The notes below the pieces were generated by a model that was not told the origin of the DNA, did not search any database, and saw nothing but the letters and a program-made list of their open reading frames with translations. Shown here piece after piece: positions 42,601-51,096 of a stretch of 64,000 nt of DNA (positions are counted from its first letter, which is position 1; every line of letters begins with the position of its first letter). The DNA comes from Collinsella aerofaciens (GTDB lineage: Bacteria; Actinomycetota; Coriobacteriia; Coriobacteriales; Coriobacteriaceae): the NCBI GenBank assembly GCA_008671135.1, contig RQAP01000006.1:1-64000 (forward strand), written 5' to 3'. Both the position numbers and the translations under genes were made by a program.

Positions 42601-44385
42601 TTACTCCTGCTCGGACTCCTCGGCCTGCTTACGGCTGCGGATGAGGTGCGCCACGCCGATGCACAGCACCGCGCCACCAGCGATCCAAGTGAAGGTCACG
42701 CCGTTGAGACCGGTGAGCGGGAGGTTGGAGCCCTTCTCATCGGTGACGGTGAGGTGCACCATGCCGGTGGTAGATTCTTCCTTCCTCACGAGATTCAGAT
42801 TGGCAGCGCTAACAATATTGCAGGCGGGCTGCACCGCTTCCGTCTTATTTGCCGGAAGCGTATTTCGGCTAATCGTAAACTTAATGCCCTCGCCGCTATG
42901 GGAGTTGTTGTAACCGGGCGCAGCAGTTTTCTCGGTAAGAATGTAAGTGCCTTGATCGAGACCGAAGACGTTAATTTTGCCGTTGGCATCAGTCTTGAGG
43001 ATGGCTTCCTCCGCCTTGTCCGTCGTGGTACCGTTTGCCTTTATGTACTTGTTGGACCCGTCTTCCTTCAGCAAAAACTCAACGTTCGCCAGACCATCAT
43101 TCGGTTTGTCGGAGCCGACCTTGGTAACATCGATGCCATAAGTGTAGTCATAAGCAGGATGTTCAACCGTGCTACCGATACCATTGCCATTCGGGTTGTT
43201 GGAGTACTCCAGTTTGACCGTGTTCTCCTGAGGCACGCCGAGGATATTCTCGTACTCTTGCTTGATCGTGCCATCATTCTTATTGCAGATAATATCAGGA
43301 TCAAGCATGGCCTCATACTCAACGGTCACCCTAGAATCAGCTGACACATCAATCGTTTCGCCATGGGCACCCTTGCAGTCCTTGAGATTATCGAAGTGAA
43401 CCGTGAGCACATGGTCCCGGTAATCAACCGAGCAGCCATTCACGACAGGCTCGCCGTTAATTTTGACTGTAACATCCAGAGCGCTATTGCCCTCACTGAC
43501 CTTGTTGTATTTGGGCGTCATGGTCTCAGGCAGTTTATCCTTAAAGGTGTACTCATAGGAACCATATGTATTGATATTGCTCGCAACGGTGCCAACGAGC
43601 TGATATTTAACGTATTGGCCAATAGAGGAGTCGGCGCCCAAGTTGGGAGAAGTGAGGATATCGCTGCCACTAAGCGTCCACTTATTATCCTCATCGTCGT
43701 AGATTGCCTTGTTGACGGTGGGAATACTGGTCTTCTCGGTAACGGACACGGGACTGCCGCCGATAACAGCGAAAATCGGAGAGGTGCCGGTATCCGGCTT
43801 TTTAGTCGTATCATCCGATTTGCTGATACTGCTGCTGTCGGTCAGAAAGAGATAGTACCCAGATTCACTGAAAGAAAACGGCTGGTTCGCTGGAAACGAT
43901 TCTCCCGTAAAATTAATTGGTTTAGTAGGATTAACTTCCTGCTGAACTATCTTGGCGAGCGTATTGAACAAATCATTCTTGCCGACGATGGTCCCATCGT
44001 CATAAGAACCGAAATTGTCCTCCAGCCAATTTGCGACATCCTGCGCGCTGGGACTATCCTTGAGCGAGTTGGAGCCATTAGCATCAACTTTTTGAATGGC
44101 TTCGATGATTTTAGTCTGAGCTGAACCATTAACGGCCCACTCGACATTTGAAACGATCTTGCTCGAACCGTCGTTTCCATCTACAACATCGGCCTCGAAA
44201 ATCTGGTAGGCCTTGTACGTCACATCGCCATTCTGTGCGTTCTTATTGATCATGATGCTATTGGTCGTAGTAGTCGCACCCTCAGCAAACGCCATGGTCA
44301 CCGGCGCCATGACGCCGCCGAAGCTCAGCGCTGCTGTGAGGCCGGCGGTTACTGCCAGGCGTGCGATGTTCTTGCTCATGCTCAT
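42601..44385 (-). CDS. LPXTG-type isopeptide-forming pilin (backbone candidate)
   Basis: A 594-residue secreted pilin. Signal peptide at residues 1-35 (LAVTAGLTAALSFGGVMAPVTMAFA). The pilin region begins SIMINKNAQNGDVTYKAYQIFEADVVDG. Lys in IPTVNKAIYDD is a candidate linkage residue. The last Cna-B-type domain has an E-box YILTEKTAAPGY. Sorting signal LPLTG is followed by a hydrophobic helix and RSRKQ. The start MSMSKN follows AGAGGA. Its GC content is clearly lower than that of the paralogous upstream pilin. It lies last of the three pilus proteins before the sortase. Confidence 0.92.
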   Translation of the reverse strand: MSMSKNIARLAVTAGLTAALSFGGVMAPVTMAFAEGATTTTNSIMINKNAQNGDVTYKAYQIFEADVVDGNDGSSKIVSNVEWAVNGSAQTKIIEAIQKVDANGSNSLKDSPSAQDVANWLEDNFGSYDDGTIVGKNDLFNTLAKIVQQEVNPTKPINFTGESFPANQPFSFSESGYYLFLTDSSSISKSDDTTKKPDTGTSPIFAVIGGSPVSVTEKTSIPTVNKAIYDDEDNKWTLSGSDILTSPNLGADSSIGQYVKYQLVGTVASNINTYGSYEYTFKDKLPETMTPKYNKVSEGNSALDVTVKINGEPVVNGCSVDYRDHVLTVHFDNLKDCKGAHGETIDVSADSRVTVEYEAMLDPDIICNKNDGTIKQEYENILGVPQENTVKLEYSNNPNGNGIGSTVEHPAYDYTYGIDVTKVGSDKPNDGLANVEFLLKEDGSNKYIKANGTTTDKAEEAILKTDANGKINVFGLDQGTYILTEKTAAPGYNNSHSGEGIKFTISRNTLPANKTEAVQPACNIVSAANLNLVRKEESTTGMVHLTVTDEKGSNLPLTGLNGVTFTWIAGGAVLCIGVAHLIRSRKQAEESEQE

Positions 44386-44493
44386 CTTCTTTTCCTCTGC
44401 TTTCTGCTCGAATTCCATTTGATCTAAATCTGTCTGTCTGTGTCTTAGCATCTACTTCGCTACGTCTCGCCCCGCTCTCTGTGGGGCTGCCAG

Positions 44494-46164
44494 CTACTCT
44501 TTATGGCTGCCACCTCCCCGCTTGACCAGGAGCGCGACCACGATGGGCGCGGCTCCGGCGACCGCTGCGGCGGCCGCGGCGTACATTGCCATATCGCCAG
44601 TCGAGGGCATAAAGCCTCCGGTGGTAATGCTAGGGGGTGTGCCGGTGGGCGTGTTGATGAGCGACGCCTCCAGGCTGCCCGTCGACCCGTCCGCGCTGTC
44701 GGCGCGCAGGGGCGACTCGGCCGTGATGGTGAGTTTGGGCTTGGCGGCGGCCACCTGGTCGACGTCCAGGCCCTCGGCCTTGACCGTCACGGAGCGCGCG
44801 CCCTCGAAGGCGGTGTAGCCCTTGGGCGCCTTGAGCTCGCGGACCTCCAGCTTGCCCGAGTCCACGCCCGAGACGGTCACGCGGCCGTCCTCGCCCGTGG
44901 TGACGGTGGCCTTGCCCTCCGCATCCCACGTGCCGTCGGCCGCCAGCGTGCGACCGCGGTCGTCGGCGATGCTCAGGACCGCCCCGGCAAGCGGCTTGTC
45001 GCCGTCGCTGCCGCGCTTGGTGAGCGCGAGATCCCAGGTGTAGGCGCACGCATCGTCGCTCGGCGTGCGGGTGAAGCCGGCGTCGCCGGACTGGTCGGCA
45101 AAGGGAGAGCGCGGGTAGCGCAGGTAGACCTCGTTGGGGTTGCCCTTCGCGATGCCGTGGTTGCATGCGCTGTTGAGCGGCGCATTGTATACGGCGACCA
45201 CGCGGGCGCCCGCGGTAAAGGCGTCGGCCCCGCCAAGCGCGGCGATCAGGTCGCCGGTGCGCACGGTGAAGGTCTTACCGTCGACCGCTACCTTGGTGGC
45301 GCACTGGGCCGTGATGTCGGTCCAGCCCTTCGTGGGCTCGGTGCCGGCGCGGCCGTCCTTGCCGGTCTGGACCGCGTCAAAGCCGCCGTCCGCGCCCGCC
45401 GCCACGTACACACGCATGCTCGCGGCGACCTCGGAGGGGTCGAGCCCCGCGCTCATGGTGTCGACGAACCGCACCGTGTAGGTGTCGTAGGCGGTGAGGC
45501 CCGCCGGGACCGTGGCCGAGAGGCGCCAGTACAGGTCGTCGGCGACCGTGGCGTCGGCGGCCTTCTGCCAGGCGGCGGTGCTGTCCTCCAGCACGTGCTT
45601 GGAGACCTTGGGGGTCGCGGCCTTGGGCTTGACGGTGACGGCGCTGCCGCCCACCAGCGCCATGATCGGCGCGGTGCCGGCCTCGCCCTGGGCGATGGCG
45701 TCGTCGGCGGCGACGATAAGCCAGTAGCCGCAGGGCAGCTCGGCCGTCGTGCCTGCGTTAAGGGCCACGAACACGGCGCCAGAGCTCTGGAGGGAACGAG
45801 CGAGCTGTGCGCTCAGCGCGCTCGTAAGGTGGGAATCGGTGTTGAGCCACTCGGCAGCTTCCTGCGCGGTGGTCTGGGATTTGGGCATACCGGCGCTGTG
45901 CAGCACAGGCAGCGCGGCGTCGCGCGCGGCGTCGCTTGCCCAGGCGAGATCGGTAGCAATCTTGGCGTCGTTGTCGCCGTCGACGACGTTGGCGCTAAAG
46001 ATCCGGTAGGCGTCGTAGCTGCTCGCCACGGTGCCGCTCACCGTGATGGAACCGGTCGAGGTCGGCGCGGCCTGCGCGGAAGCGGGGAACACAACCGCGC
46101 AGGTGCCGATCAGGAGGGCAAGCAGCGCAAACAAGATCGGGAAGGAGCAAACTTTCTTATTCAC
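44494..46164 (-). CDS. LPXTG-type isopeptide-forming pilin (accessory candidate)
   Basis: A 556-residue secreted pilin paralogous to the next gene: SITVSGTVASSYDAYRIFSANVVDGD parallels the start of the other pilin. Signal peptide about residues 1-33 (FPILFALLALLIGTCAVVFPASAQA). Cna-B-like domain with E-box LEVRELKAPKGY. The sorting signal is the variant MPSTG followed by an alanine-rich helix and KRGGGSHKE. GTG start is supported by GGGAGGT seven nt upstream. It overlaps the tip gene by 8 nt, so the two are translationally coupled. Its GC content is much higher than in the flanking pilus genes. Confidence 0.9.
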   Translation of the reverse strand: MNKKVCSFPILFALLALLIGTCAVVFPASAQAAPTSTGSITVSGTVASSYDAYRIFSANVVDGDNDAKIATDLAWASDAARDAALPVLHSAGMPKSQTTAQEAAEWLNTDSHLTSALSAQLARSLQSSGAVFVALNAGTTAELPCGYWLIVAADDAIAQGEAGTAPIMALVGGSAVTVKPKAATPKVSKHVLEDSTAAWQKAADATVADDLYWRLSATVPAGLTAYDTYTVRFVDTMSAGLDPSEVAASMRVYVAAGADGGFDAVQTGKDGRAGTEPTKGWTDITAQCATKVAVDGKTFTVRTGDLIAALGGADAFTAGARVVAVYNAPLNSACNHGIAKGNPNEVYLRYPRSPFADQSGDAGFTRTPSDDACAYTWDLALTKRGSDGDKPLAGAVLSIADDRGRTLAADGTWDAEGKATVTTGEDGRVTVSGVDSGKLEVRELKAPKGYTAFEGARSVTVKAEGLDVDQVAAAKPKLTITAESPLRADSADGSTGSLEASLINTPTGTPPSITTGGFMPSTGDMAMYAAAAAAVAGAAPIVVALLVKRGGGSHKE

Positions 46165-49100
46165 GACGCTTACCTCCCTTCGCATTCGCCTTGCGACGAA
46201 TGTGCATCCAGGCCGCAGCAGCACAAAGCACCGCCGCGCCGGCAAGGTACGTCAGAGTGACGCCCGACATACCAGAAAGGGGCAAAGAGGTGGAGTAGGT
46301 GTTGGTGAAGGTGGAGGCGGGAATGGCGTTGGGCGCGGCGTCCTTGCCGATGGTGTTACTCACGGTGTTGCCCATGTCGTCCTTCACCTGCGTGACCGTG
46401 GTGGAGGTGGTGAGGCCGGAGTACTTGCCAGTGGTCTCATCCATGACGGCCTTCACCGTGACGGCCACCTGGTACTCGGCCTTGGAGTAGCGAAGCTTGT
46501 CGATGGCACCGGTGGTAGGCGCGACCTCCTTCACCGTGTAGGTGTAGGTCTTGGCGCCAGTCGGGTTCGAATCGTCGATCTTGGCGAGGTGCTTTTTGGA
46601 GAACGAGATACCGCCAAAGGATGCCACGATGTCGTTGACCTTGGTGGAGCCCGCTGCGGGAGCGACGGAAATAGTCGTCGGATCAAGCTTAGGTGCGCTA
46701 TCCTTATTTGCCCCCGTAGCCTCGATGCTGAACTCGAACGGCACATATTTGTCTTTATCGCCCTTCGGCCAGTCCGTATTGCGAACAGATTTGGTCACCG
46801 GGATCTTCACGGACGTAGTGGTAAGGGCGTCGGAAATGTAGACGTTGTTCCCGTCAATCGTCGGGCGCTTTCCCTCGGTCCACGTGACGGAACCGTCCTC
46901 GTTGGACACCGTGAACTCATAAACCGTGGTGTTCAAGTTGTAGCCAAACGGAGCCTGGGTCTCAACAAGCGTGTACGTACCCGGCAGCAGACCCTCGAGC
47001 GTGAACTTGCCAGGCGCGGTGTCGGTGTCTGCCCACGTGGTATCGCTCGAAGTCGACTGGTCGCTCTCCCGGTCGATCACGGTCCAGGACTGGTCGGCCG
47101 TACCATCGGCGTCCTTTTTCTTGGTGAGCTTCCACTCAGAACCAGGCAAAGGAGTGTGTTTTGTGTCGTCCTCCGCCACCTTGGTCCAAGACACCGTACC
47201 GGTGATCCTGGCGTTGGGAATGGCACCCGTGGAGTTATTCTCGAACGGAACCAGCAAGTTGTTGTTCGTCGTATCCACATAACCCTGAACATAGTTCACC
47301 TGCTCGCCGGTATTGTTCATGGTTGCGTAGTAGATGGTGTCCGACTTCTGGTAGCCCTCCGGCGCTGTCACCTCTTTGATGTAGTAGGTAAAGGCAGGGT
47401 TCATATCAGAAATTTCGGCAGTTAAATCCGCTTTCTGATTCAAATAGTTGAACTGAAGCTTGCCATCACCCGAAGCGTAATCATTTGCGCCATCGTCAGT
47501 CACCGTCACAATAGCATTTTCGCCCGCGACAGCATCCTTGACAGAACCATAGATAGCCCACGAGGAACCAGAAAGCGGCGTCTTGCCGTCCGCAGCGTCG
47601 ACCTTGCTCCACGCAATGGCAGAGCCGTCCGGTGTATACGACCCGGACCACGGGAAATTGTGACGCTCTTGATCCATATCGATGACGGAAGCCGATTTGC
47701 CCTCAAGATTCGTGAAATCCCACGCGACCGTGGGGTTGTACATCTGGAAGTCATCGCCAACATAAACACGCCCGTTGGTGGTCACGTGATCCTCGAAGCT
47801 GCCGTTGGGAACAACGATACTGCCCAACATGGCGGCTGCCGGGTCGTCGTCTGTCCACTTCCCGTCACCACCAATGCCCTCAAGGGCTATACCACCTCGG
47901 ATGGTGACCTGCTTGGCCGTTGCGAAATTCCACAGGATGCTCTGGGCGGCAATGGAGTACTCAGACTTAGTCTTGTCGTTGCTACCGCTCTCGTACCCAC
48001 GGGAGATTTCCTCACCATTCCACCAGAAGCGCCAGCCGGTGTTGAACTCAACCGGGGTCCCCTCTTCATCGATGATGTTGACGACCACGGAGGCGCCCAC
48101 GGGTATTTTATTGAAGCTGAAGTCCACGCCACGGTAGATCGTGCCTTTATAGGAGTTGGTAAGATCCGACGCCTTCAGGTTAAAGACTTGAAGCGAAGAA
48201 CCCTTGCCGCTATCGTCCGCATCGCCGGTAAACGTGATGAGCTTCTCGTTGTTGACAAGGGTCACCTCGCCGGAAACGCTGTTGCCGGTTACATCGGTGT
48301 AACTCGTCTTGCGGTTAAACTTCTTAATGGAGTTGTCGAACTTGAGGCCGTACGTCGCCCTACTGTCTTTGTTGTACTTTGCAATGGTGTAGTTGGAATT
48401 CTCCTCGGCAACATCGACCGTACAACTCCCGGTGGGTTTAAGCTTTGCGAGGGGCGTGGAGATCTTCGCCTTTACTTCGGAATCCAGGAAATTGGTGTAA
48501 TTCTTACCGTTGATGCTCGACATGATGCTCGCGTCATCATCGTTGCCCGTGAACAGGCCATCGTCAGACCAGTCGCCCTGCATCTTCACGACAGACTGGC
48601 GATCGGCGTTGTTCATCCAGGTTGTACGGTTTCCCGCGATTGCCGCGGTATAGTCGTAGCCAATGGCTTCAGCGTTATGTGAGCTCTTTTGCCTACCAAC
48701 CCAGGCACCCTTGTTCCACGCGCCAACGGAAGCCGATGCGGGCTCGCTTGTACCAACCTGGATTTCTTTGATAGAGGTCGCGTTACTCAAGCCCGCGACC
48801 GCAAGAACGACGCTGCCCGCAGAAGGACGAAACTGCGCACCAAAGCCAACGGTACCGAAGCGAAATCCCGCGCCAGACGTATTGTTATTACCATCCGTGT
48901 AAGGCCAGCTCTCCTTGAGGGGATTGAGCGCAAGCTTACCCTGCACGACGGTAAGGCCCTCGGCCTCGACGGCATATGAACCTGCAACGTTGTCGCGTGT
49001 GAGGTAGGAGGGGTCCGCAGGCTTGCCTCCTACGTACATGTCCCTTCCAACGAATGTGGCAACGCCGGGATCGGGGGTGGAGGAACCGATATTCGTGCCG

Positions 49101-49471
49101 ATACCGATAGACGTGGGAACGTAAATACCCGGCCCCACGGTGGCCGTCGCTCTCGCTGAAGCCGCATTCGCACTCTGAGCCTGCTCAGCACTATTTGAAG
49201 AGCCAGCCTCGCCGGCATCGGTCTCGTCGCTATTCTGGTTTTCGGCATCCTCGCTGGTGTTATCTACAGCAGCGGGCTCACTTGAGGAACCCCCCCCCAT
49301 TACAGTTTCCTCGGTAGAAACTGTCTGGACGTCGTTGGCAATGGCCTGCGAGATCGGAGGCATGACGAGCGACAGTACCAGGCTCAACACGGAGGCTCCG
49401 CACAAAACGCCTGCCAGTACACGGCGCGTCGCTTTATTACTCTGCTTAGATTTGTCTGAATTCGCTTTCAT
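46157..49471 (-). CDS. large LPXTG-type pilus tip/adhesin protein
   Basis: A 1104-residue secreted adhesin. Signal peptide about 1-45. An acidic Ser/Ala-rich linker (about 50-110) contains a glycine run encoded by nine consecutive G. Residues about 115-640 form a beta-rich head that includes a choice-of-anchor A-like segment (GSIVVPNGSFEDHV...NGRVYVGDDFQMYNP). Cna-B domains follow with E-boxes YYIKEVTAPEGY and YTLVETQAPFGY. A Spy0128/FctA-like domain lies at about 925-1060. Sorting signal LPLSG, helix, RRKANAKGGKRRE. First gene of the pilus operon; probably the tip subunit, by analogy with SpaA/FctB-type pili. Confidence 0.9.
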   Translation of the reverse strand: MKANSDKSKQSNKATRRVLAGVLCGASVLSLVLSLVMPPISQAIANDVQTVSTEETVMGGGSSSEPAAVDNTSEDAENQNSDETDAGEAGSSNSAEQAQSANAASARATATVGPGIYVPTSIGIGTNIGSSTPDPGVATFVGRDMYVGGKPADPSYLTRDNVAGSYAVEAEGLTVVQGKLALNPLKESWPYTDGNNNTSGAGFRFGTVGFGAQFRPSAGSVVLAVAGLSNATSIKEIQVGTSEPASASVGAWNKGAWVGRQKSSHNAEAIGYDYTAAIAGNRTTWMNNADRQSVVKMQGDWSDDGLFTGNDDDASIMSSINGKNYTNFLDSEVKAKISTPLAKLKPTGSCTVDVAEENSNYTIAKYNKDSRATYGLKFDNSIKKFNRKTSYTDVTGNSVSGEVTLVNNEKLITFTGDADDSGKGSSLQVFNLKASDLTNSYKGTIYRGVDFSFNKIPVGASVVVNIIDEEGTPVEFNTGWRFWWNGEEISRGYESGSNDKTKSEYSIAAQSILWNFATAKQVTIRGGIALEGIGGDGKWTDDDPAAAMLGSIVVPNGSFEDHVTTNGRVYVGDDFQMYNPTVAWDFTNLEGKSASVIDMDQERHNFPWSGSYTPDGSAIAWSKVDAADGKTPLSGSSWAIYGSVKDAVAGENAIVTVTDDGANDYASGDGKLQFNYLNQKADLTAEISDMNPAFTYYIKEVTAPEGYQKSDTIYYATMNNTGEQVNYVQGYVDTTNNNLLVPFENNSTGAIPNARITGTVSWTKVAEDDTKHTPLPGSEWKLTKKKDADGTADQSWTVIDRESDQSTSSDTTWADTDTAPGKFTLEGLLPGTYTLVETQAPFGYNLNTTVYEFTVSNEDGSVTWTEGKRPTIDGNNVYISDALTTTSVKIPVTKSVRNTDWPKGDKDKYVPFEFSIEATGANKDSAPKLDPTTISVAPAAGSTKVNDIVASFGGISFSKKHLAKIDDSNPTGAKTYTYTVKEVAPTTGAIDKLRYSKAEYQVAVTVKAVMDETTGKYSGLTTSTTVTQVKDDMGNTVSNTIGKDAAPNAIPASTFTNTYSTSLPLSGMSGVTLTYLAGAAVLCAAAAWMHIRRKANAKGGKRRE
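49291..49299 (-). repeat. G9 homopolymer inside the pilus tip gene
   Basis: Nine consecutive C on the plus strand are nine G in the coding strand, at codons 57-60 (Met-Gly-Gly-Gly). It is now in frame. Gain or loss of one base would truncate the protein about 60 codons in. Confidence 0.85.
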
Positions 49472-49525
49472 CGATGTCTCCTCCCCAAGAGACCGCGATC
49501 TTGCTCTTTCACTATCAAACGTATC

Positions 49526-49546
49526 TGCGCAACCTGTAATTGCGCA
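49526..49546. promoter_or_regulatory. inverted repeat in the pilus operon leader
   Basis: TGCGCAA-CCTGTAA-TTGCGCA, perfect 7-bp arms, between the candidate promoter and the start codon. It is a possible operator or leader hairpin. Confidence 0.45.
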
Positions 49547-49561
49547 CGATTAGTAATCCAT

Positions 49562-49591
49562 ATTGTAACGATTGTTTGAACATCTGAGCAA
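49562..49591 (-). promoter_or_regulatory. candidate promoter of the pilus operon
   Basis: On the minus strand TTGCTC and TACAAT are separated by 18 nt, about 90 nt upstream of the tip-gene start. Confidence 0.45.
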
Positions 49592-49929
49592 CAAAACCGA
49601 CAATTTTGTAGCGAATTCTCAATTCTCTTGACATTTTCTCAGATTTACCTTCGTTTATTCGCTATTTATTTTTTGTTTCTACTGGTAATTTAGTTGCCAA
49701 TCATTTTTTAATGGCATTAGATTAATTTGCACAACATTTTGCTCAAGAGTAAACATCCTGTGAACAGTCGAAAACGACCATGAACGGTAGATCATTAACC
49801 GGGATGAATATCCTACCAAATTGATGAGAATATCTTAAACCCATCGGTGGTTAGAAGCATGATGTTCAGACAACAATATTTGAATTTTCACACAGATTTT
49901 TGGTATCAATTCGCCCAAATCGCCTGAGG

Positions 49930-49962
49930 CCACCACAAAGGTGCCTGCCCACTTTGTGGTGG
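49930..49962. repeat. family-1 palindromic repeat, copy c
   Basis: CCACCACAAAG / CTTTGTGGTGG with core GTGCCTGCCCA. It lies 13 nt downstream of the HAD-phosphatase stop. Confidence 0.85.
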
Positions 49963-49975
49963 TTCTCCCCCTGCG

Positions 49976-50797
49976 CTACAGCAGATGTTCCTCGATAAAG
50001 ATCGCGATGCCGTCTTTGTCGTTGCTGGCGGTTACAAAATCGGCGGCGGCACGGGTGGCATCGCTGCCGTTTGCCATGGCCACGCCCACGCCGGCGTCGG
50101 CCACCATGCAGGTGTCGTTGTCGGCATCGCCAAACACGCAGATGTTCTGGAGCTCCATGTCGTTGAGCTCCGCCACGCGCACAAGGCCGCGCGTCTTGGA
50201 CACGCGCGGATCCATGAACTCGTAGAGCCGCTGCGTGGTTTGCAGAGCCGCCGCCTTAACAGTGTCATCGGCAAACGTCGACGCCCGCTCAATCACCCGC
50301 GGCATCACCTCGGGCGCCATGGTAAACATCACCTTGGGCTGCGGCTCGCGCAACAACTCGGCAAAATCGACCACCTGGTAGGGCACACCGTCGACGCGCG
50401 ACAGGTGCTCGACACACGCGTTGCTCTCGGGCACGTAGAACACGCCGTCTCGGGGGCAGACGGGCGTTGCCGGAAGGTCCGCCATGTGCTTGCAGATGCG
50501 CGCGATGGTCTCGCCCGGCAGCGGATAGCTCAGCTCGTTGACGTCGTGCGCGCGGTCGATGACCTCGGCGCCACCGCAACCCACCATCACGTCTACCAGG
50601 CCTTCGATGCCCCAGAGCTCGTACATGGCCTCGGTCGCGTGGGCGTCGCGCCCGGTGCACAGGCCAAAGAGCACGCCGCGCTCGCGCAGGGCGCGGATCG
50701 CCGCCACGGTGCGCGGGGACACCGTGTGCTGACTCGTGAGCAGCGTGCCGTCGATATCGCAGAACACGGCTTTGATGTGGCTGAAGGTGGTGTCCAT
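49976..50797 (-). CDS. Cof-type HAD-IIB family hydrolase
   Basis: A 273-residue HAD phosphatase. Motif I CDIDGTLL with nucleophile Asp at about 13, motif II in FGLCTGRDAHATE, the C2-type cap in between, motif III Lys in SKTRGLVRV and motif IV GDADNDTCMVADAGVGVAMANG. Such enzymes hydrolyse sugar or nucleotide phosphates; the substrate is not predictable. AAAGG precedes the ATG; longer in-frame starts run through repeats and are rejected. Monocistronic. Confidence 0.92.
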   Translation of the reverse strand: MDTTFSHIKAVFCDIDGTLLTSQHTVSPRTVAAIRALRERGVLFGLCTGRDAHATEAMYELWGIEGLVDVMVGCGGAEVIDRAHDVNELSYPLPGETIARICKHMADLPATPVCPRDGVFYVPESNACVEHLSRVDGVPYQVVDFAELLREPQPKVMFTMAPEVMPRVIERASTFADDTVKAAALQTTQRLYEFMDPRVSKTRGLVRVAELNDMELQNICVFGDADNDTCMVADAGVGVAMANGSDATRAAADFVTASNDKDGIAIFIEEHLL

Positions 50798-50887
50798 GGG
50801 GGCCTTTCTGGGTTGTGCGGCGGTGTGGGGTGTATTCGTGAACGGCGTACATGGTATACCAAGGCGCAGGCCGTTGGGGCCCGATCG

Positions 50888-50917
50888 CCACAAAGGTGCC
50901 TGCCCCCATTGTGGTGG
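50888..50917. repeat. family-1 palindromic repeat, copy d (worn)
   Basis: CCACAAAG (left arm shortened) and ATTGTGGTGG with core GTGCCTGCCCCC. Confidence 0.7.
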
Positions 50918-50942
50918 AAATGACGTTTGCCCAGATAAAACC

Positions 50943-50971
50943 TGCCAAAATAAACCTGTCCCTATTTGGCA
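50943..50971. repeat. variant palindrome with family-1 core but a different stem
   Basis: TGCCAAAATA / TATTTGGCA arms enclose AACCTGTCCC, the CCTGTCCC core seen in family 1. It lies 25 nt from copy d. Confidence 0.55.
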
Positions 50972-51096
50972 TGTTATGGCAGCGCAGCGAGCCGGTTCCA
51001 AGTGCCCCAGGTCGCCCCGAAAGAGGAGCGACGCGTACTTTGGTACGCGAGCGACGGCTTGAGGGGCGAGATGGGGTGCTTGGGGCCGGCGCAGCG

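Larger units (their letters stand above)
49472..49929. other. AT-rich upstream region of the pilus operon
   Basis: This 458-bp region is markedly AT-rich compared with the rest of the window. It carries the candidate promoter and inverted repeat and no gene. The composition suggests a regulated promoter region and possibly imported DNA. Confidence 0.6.
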
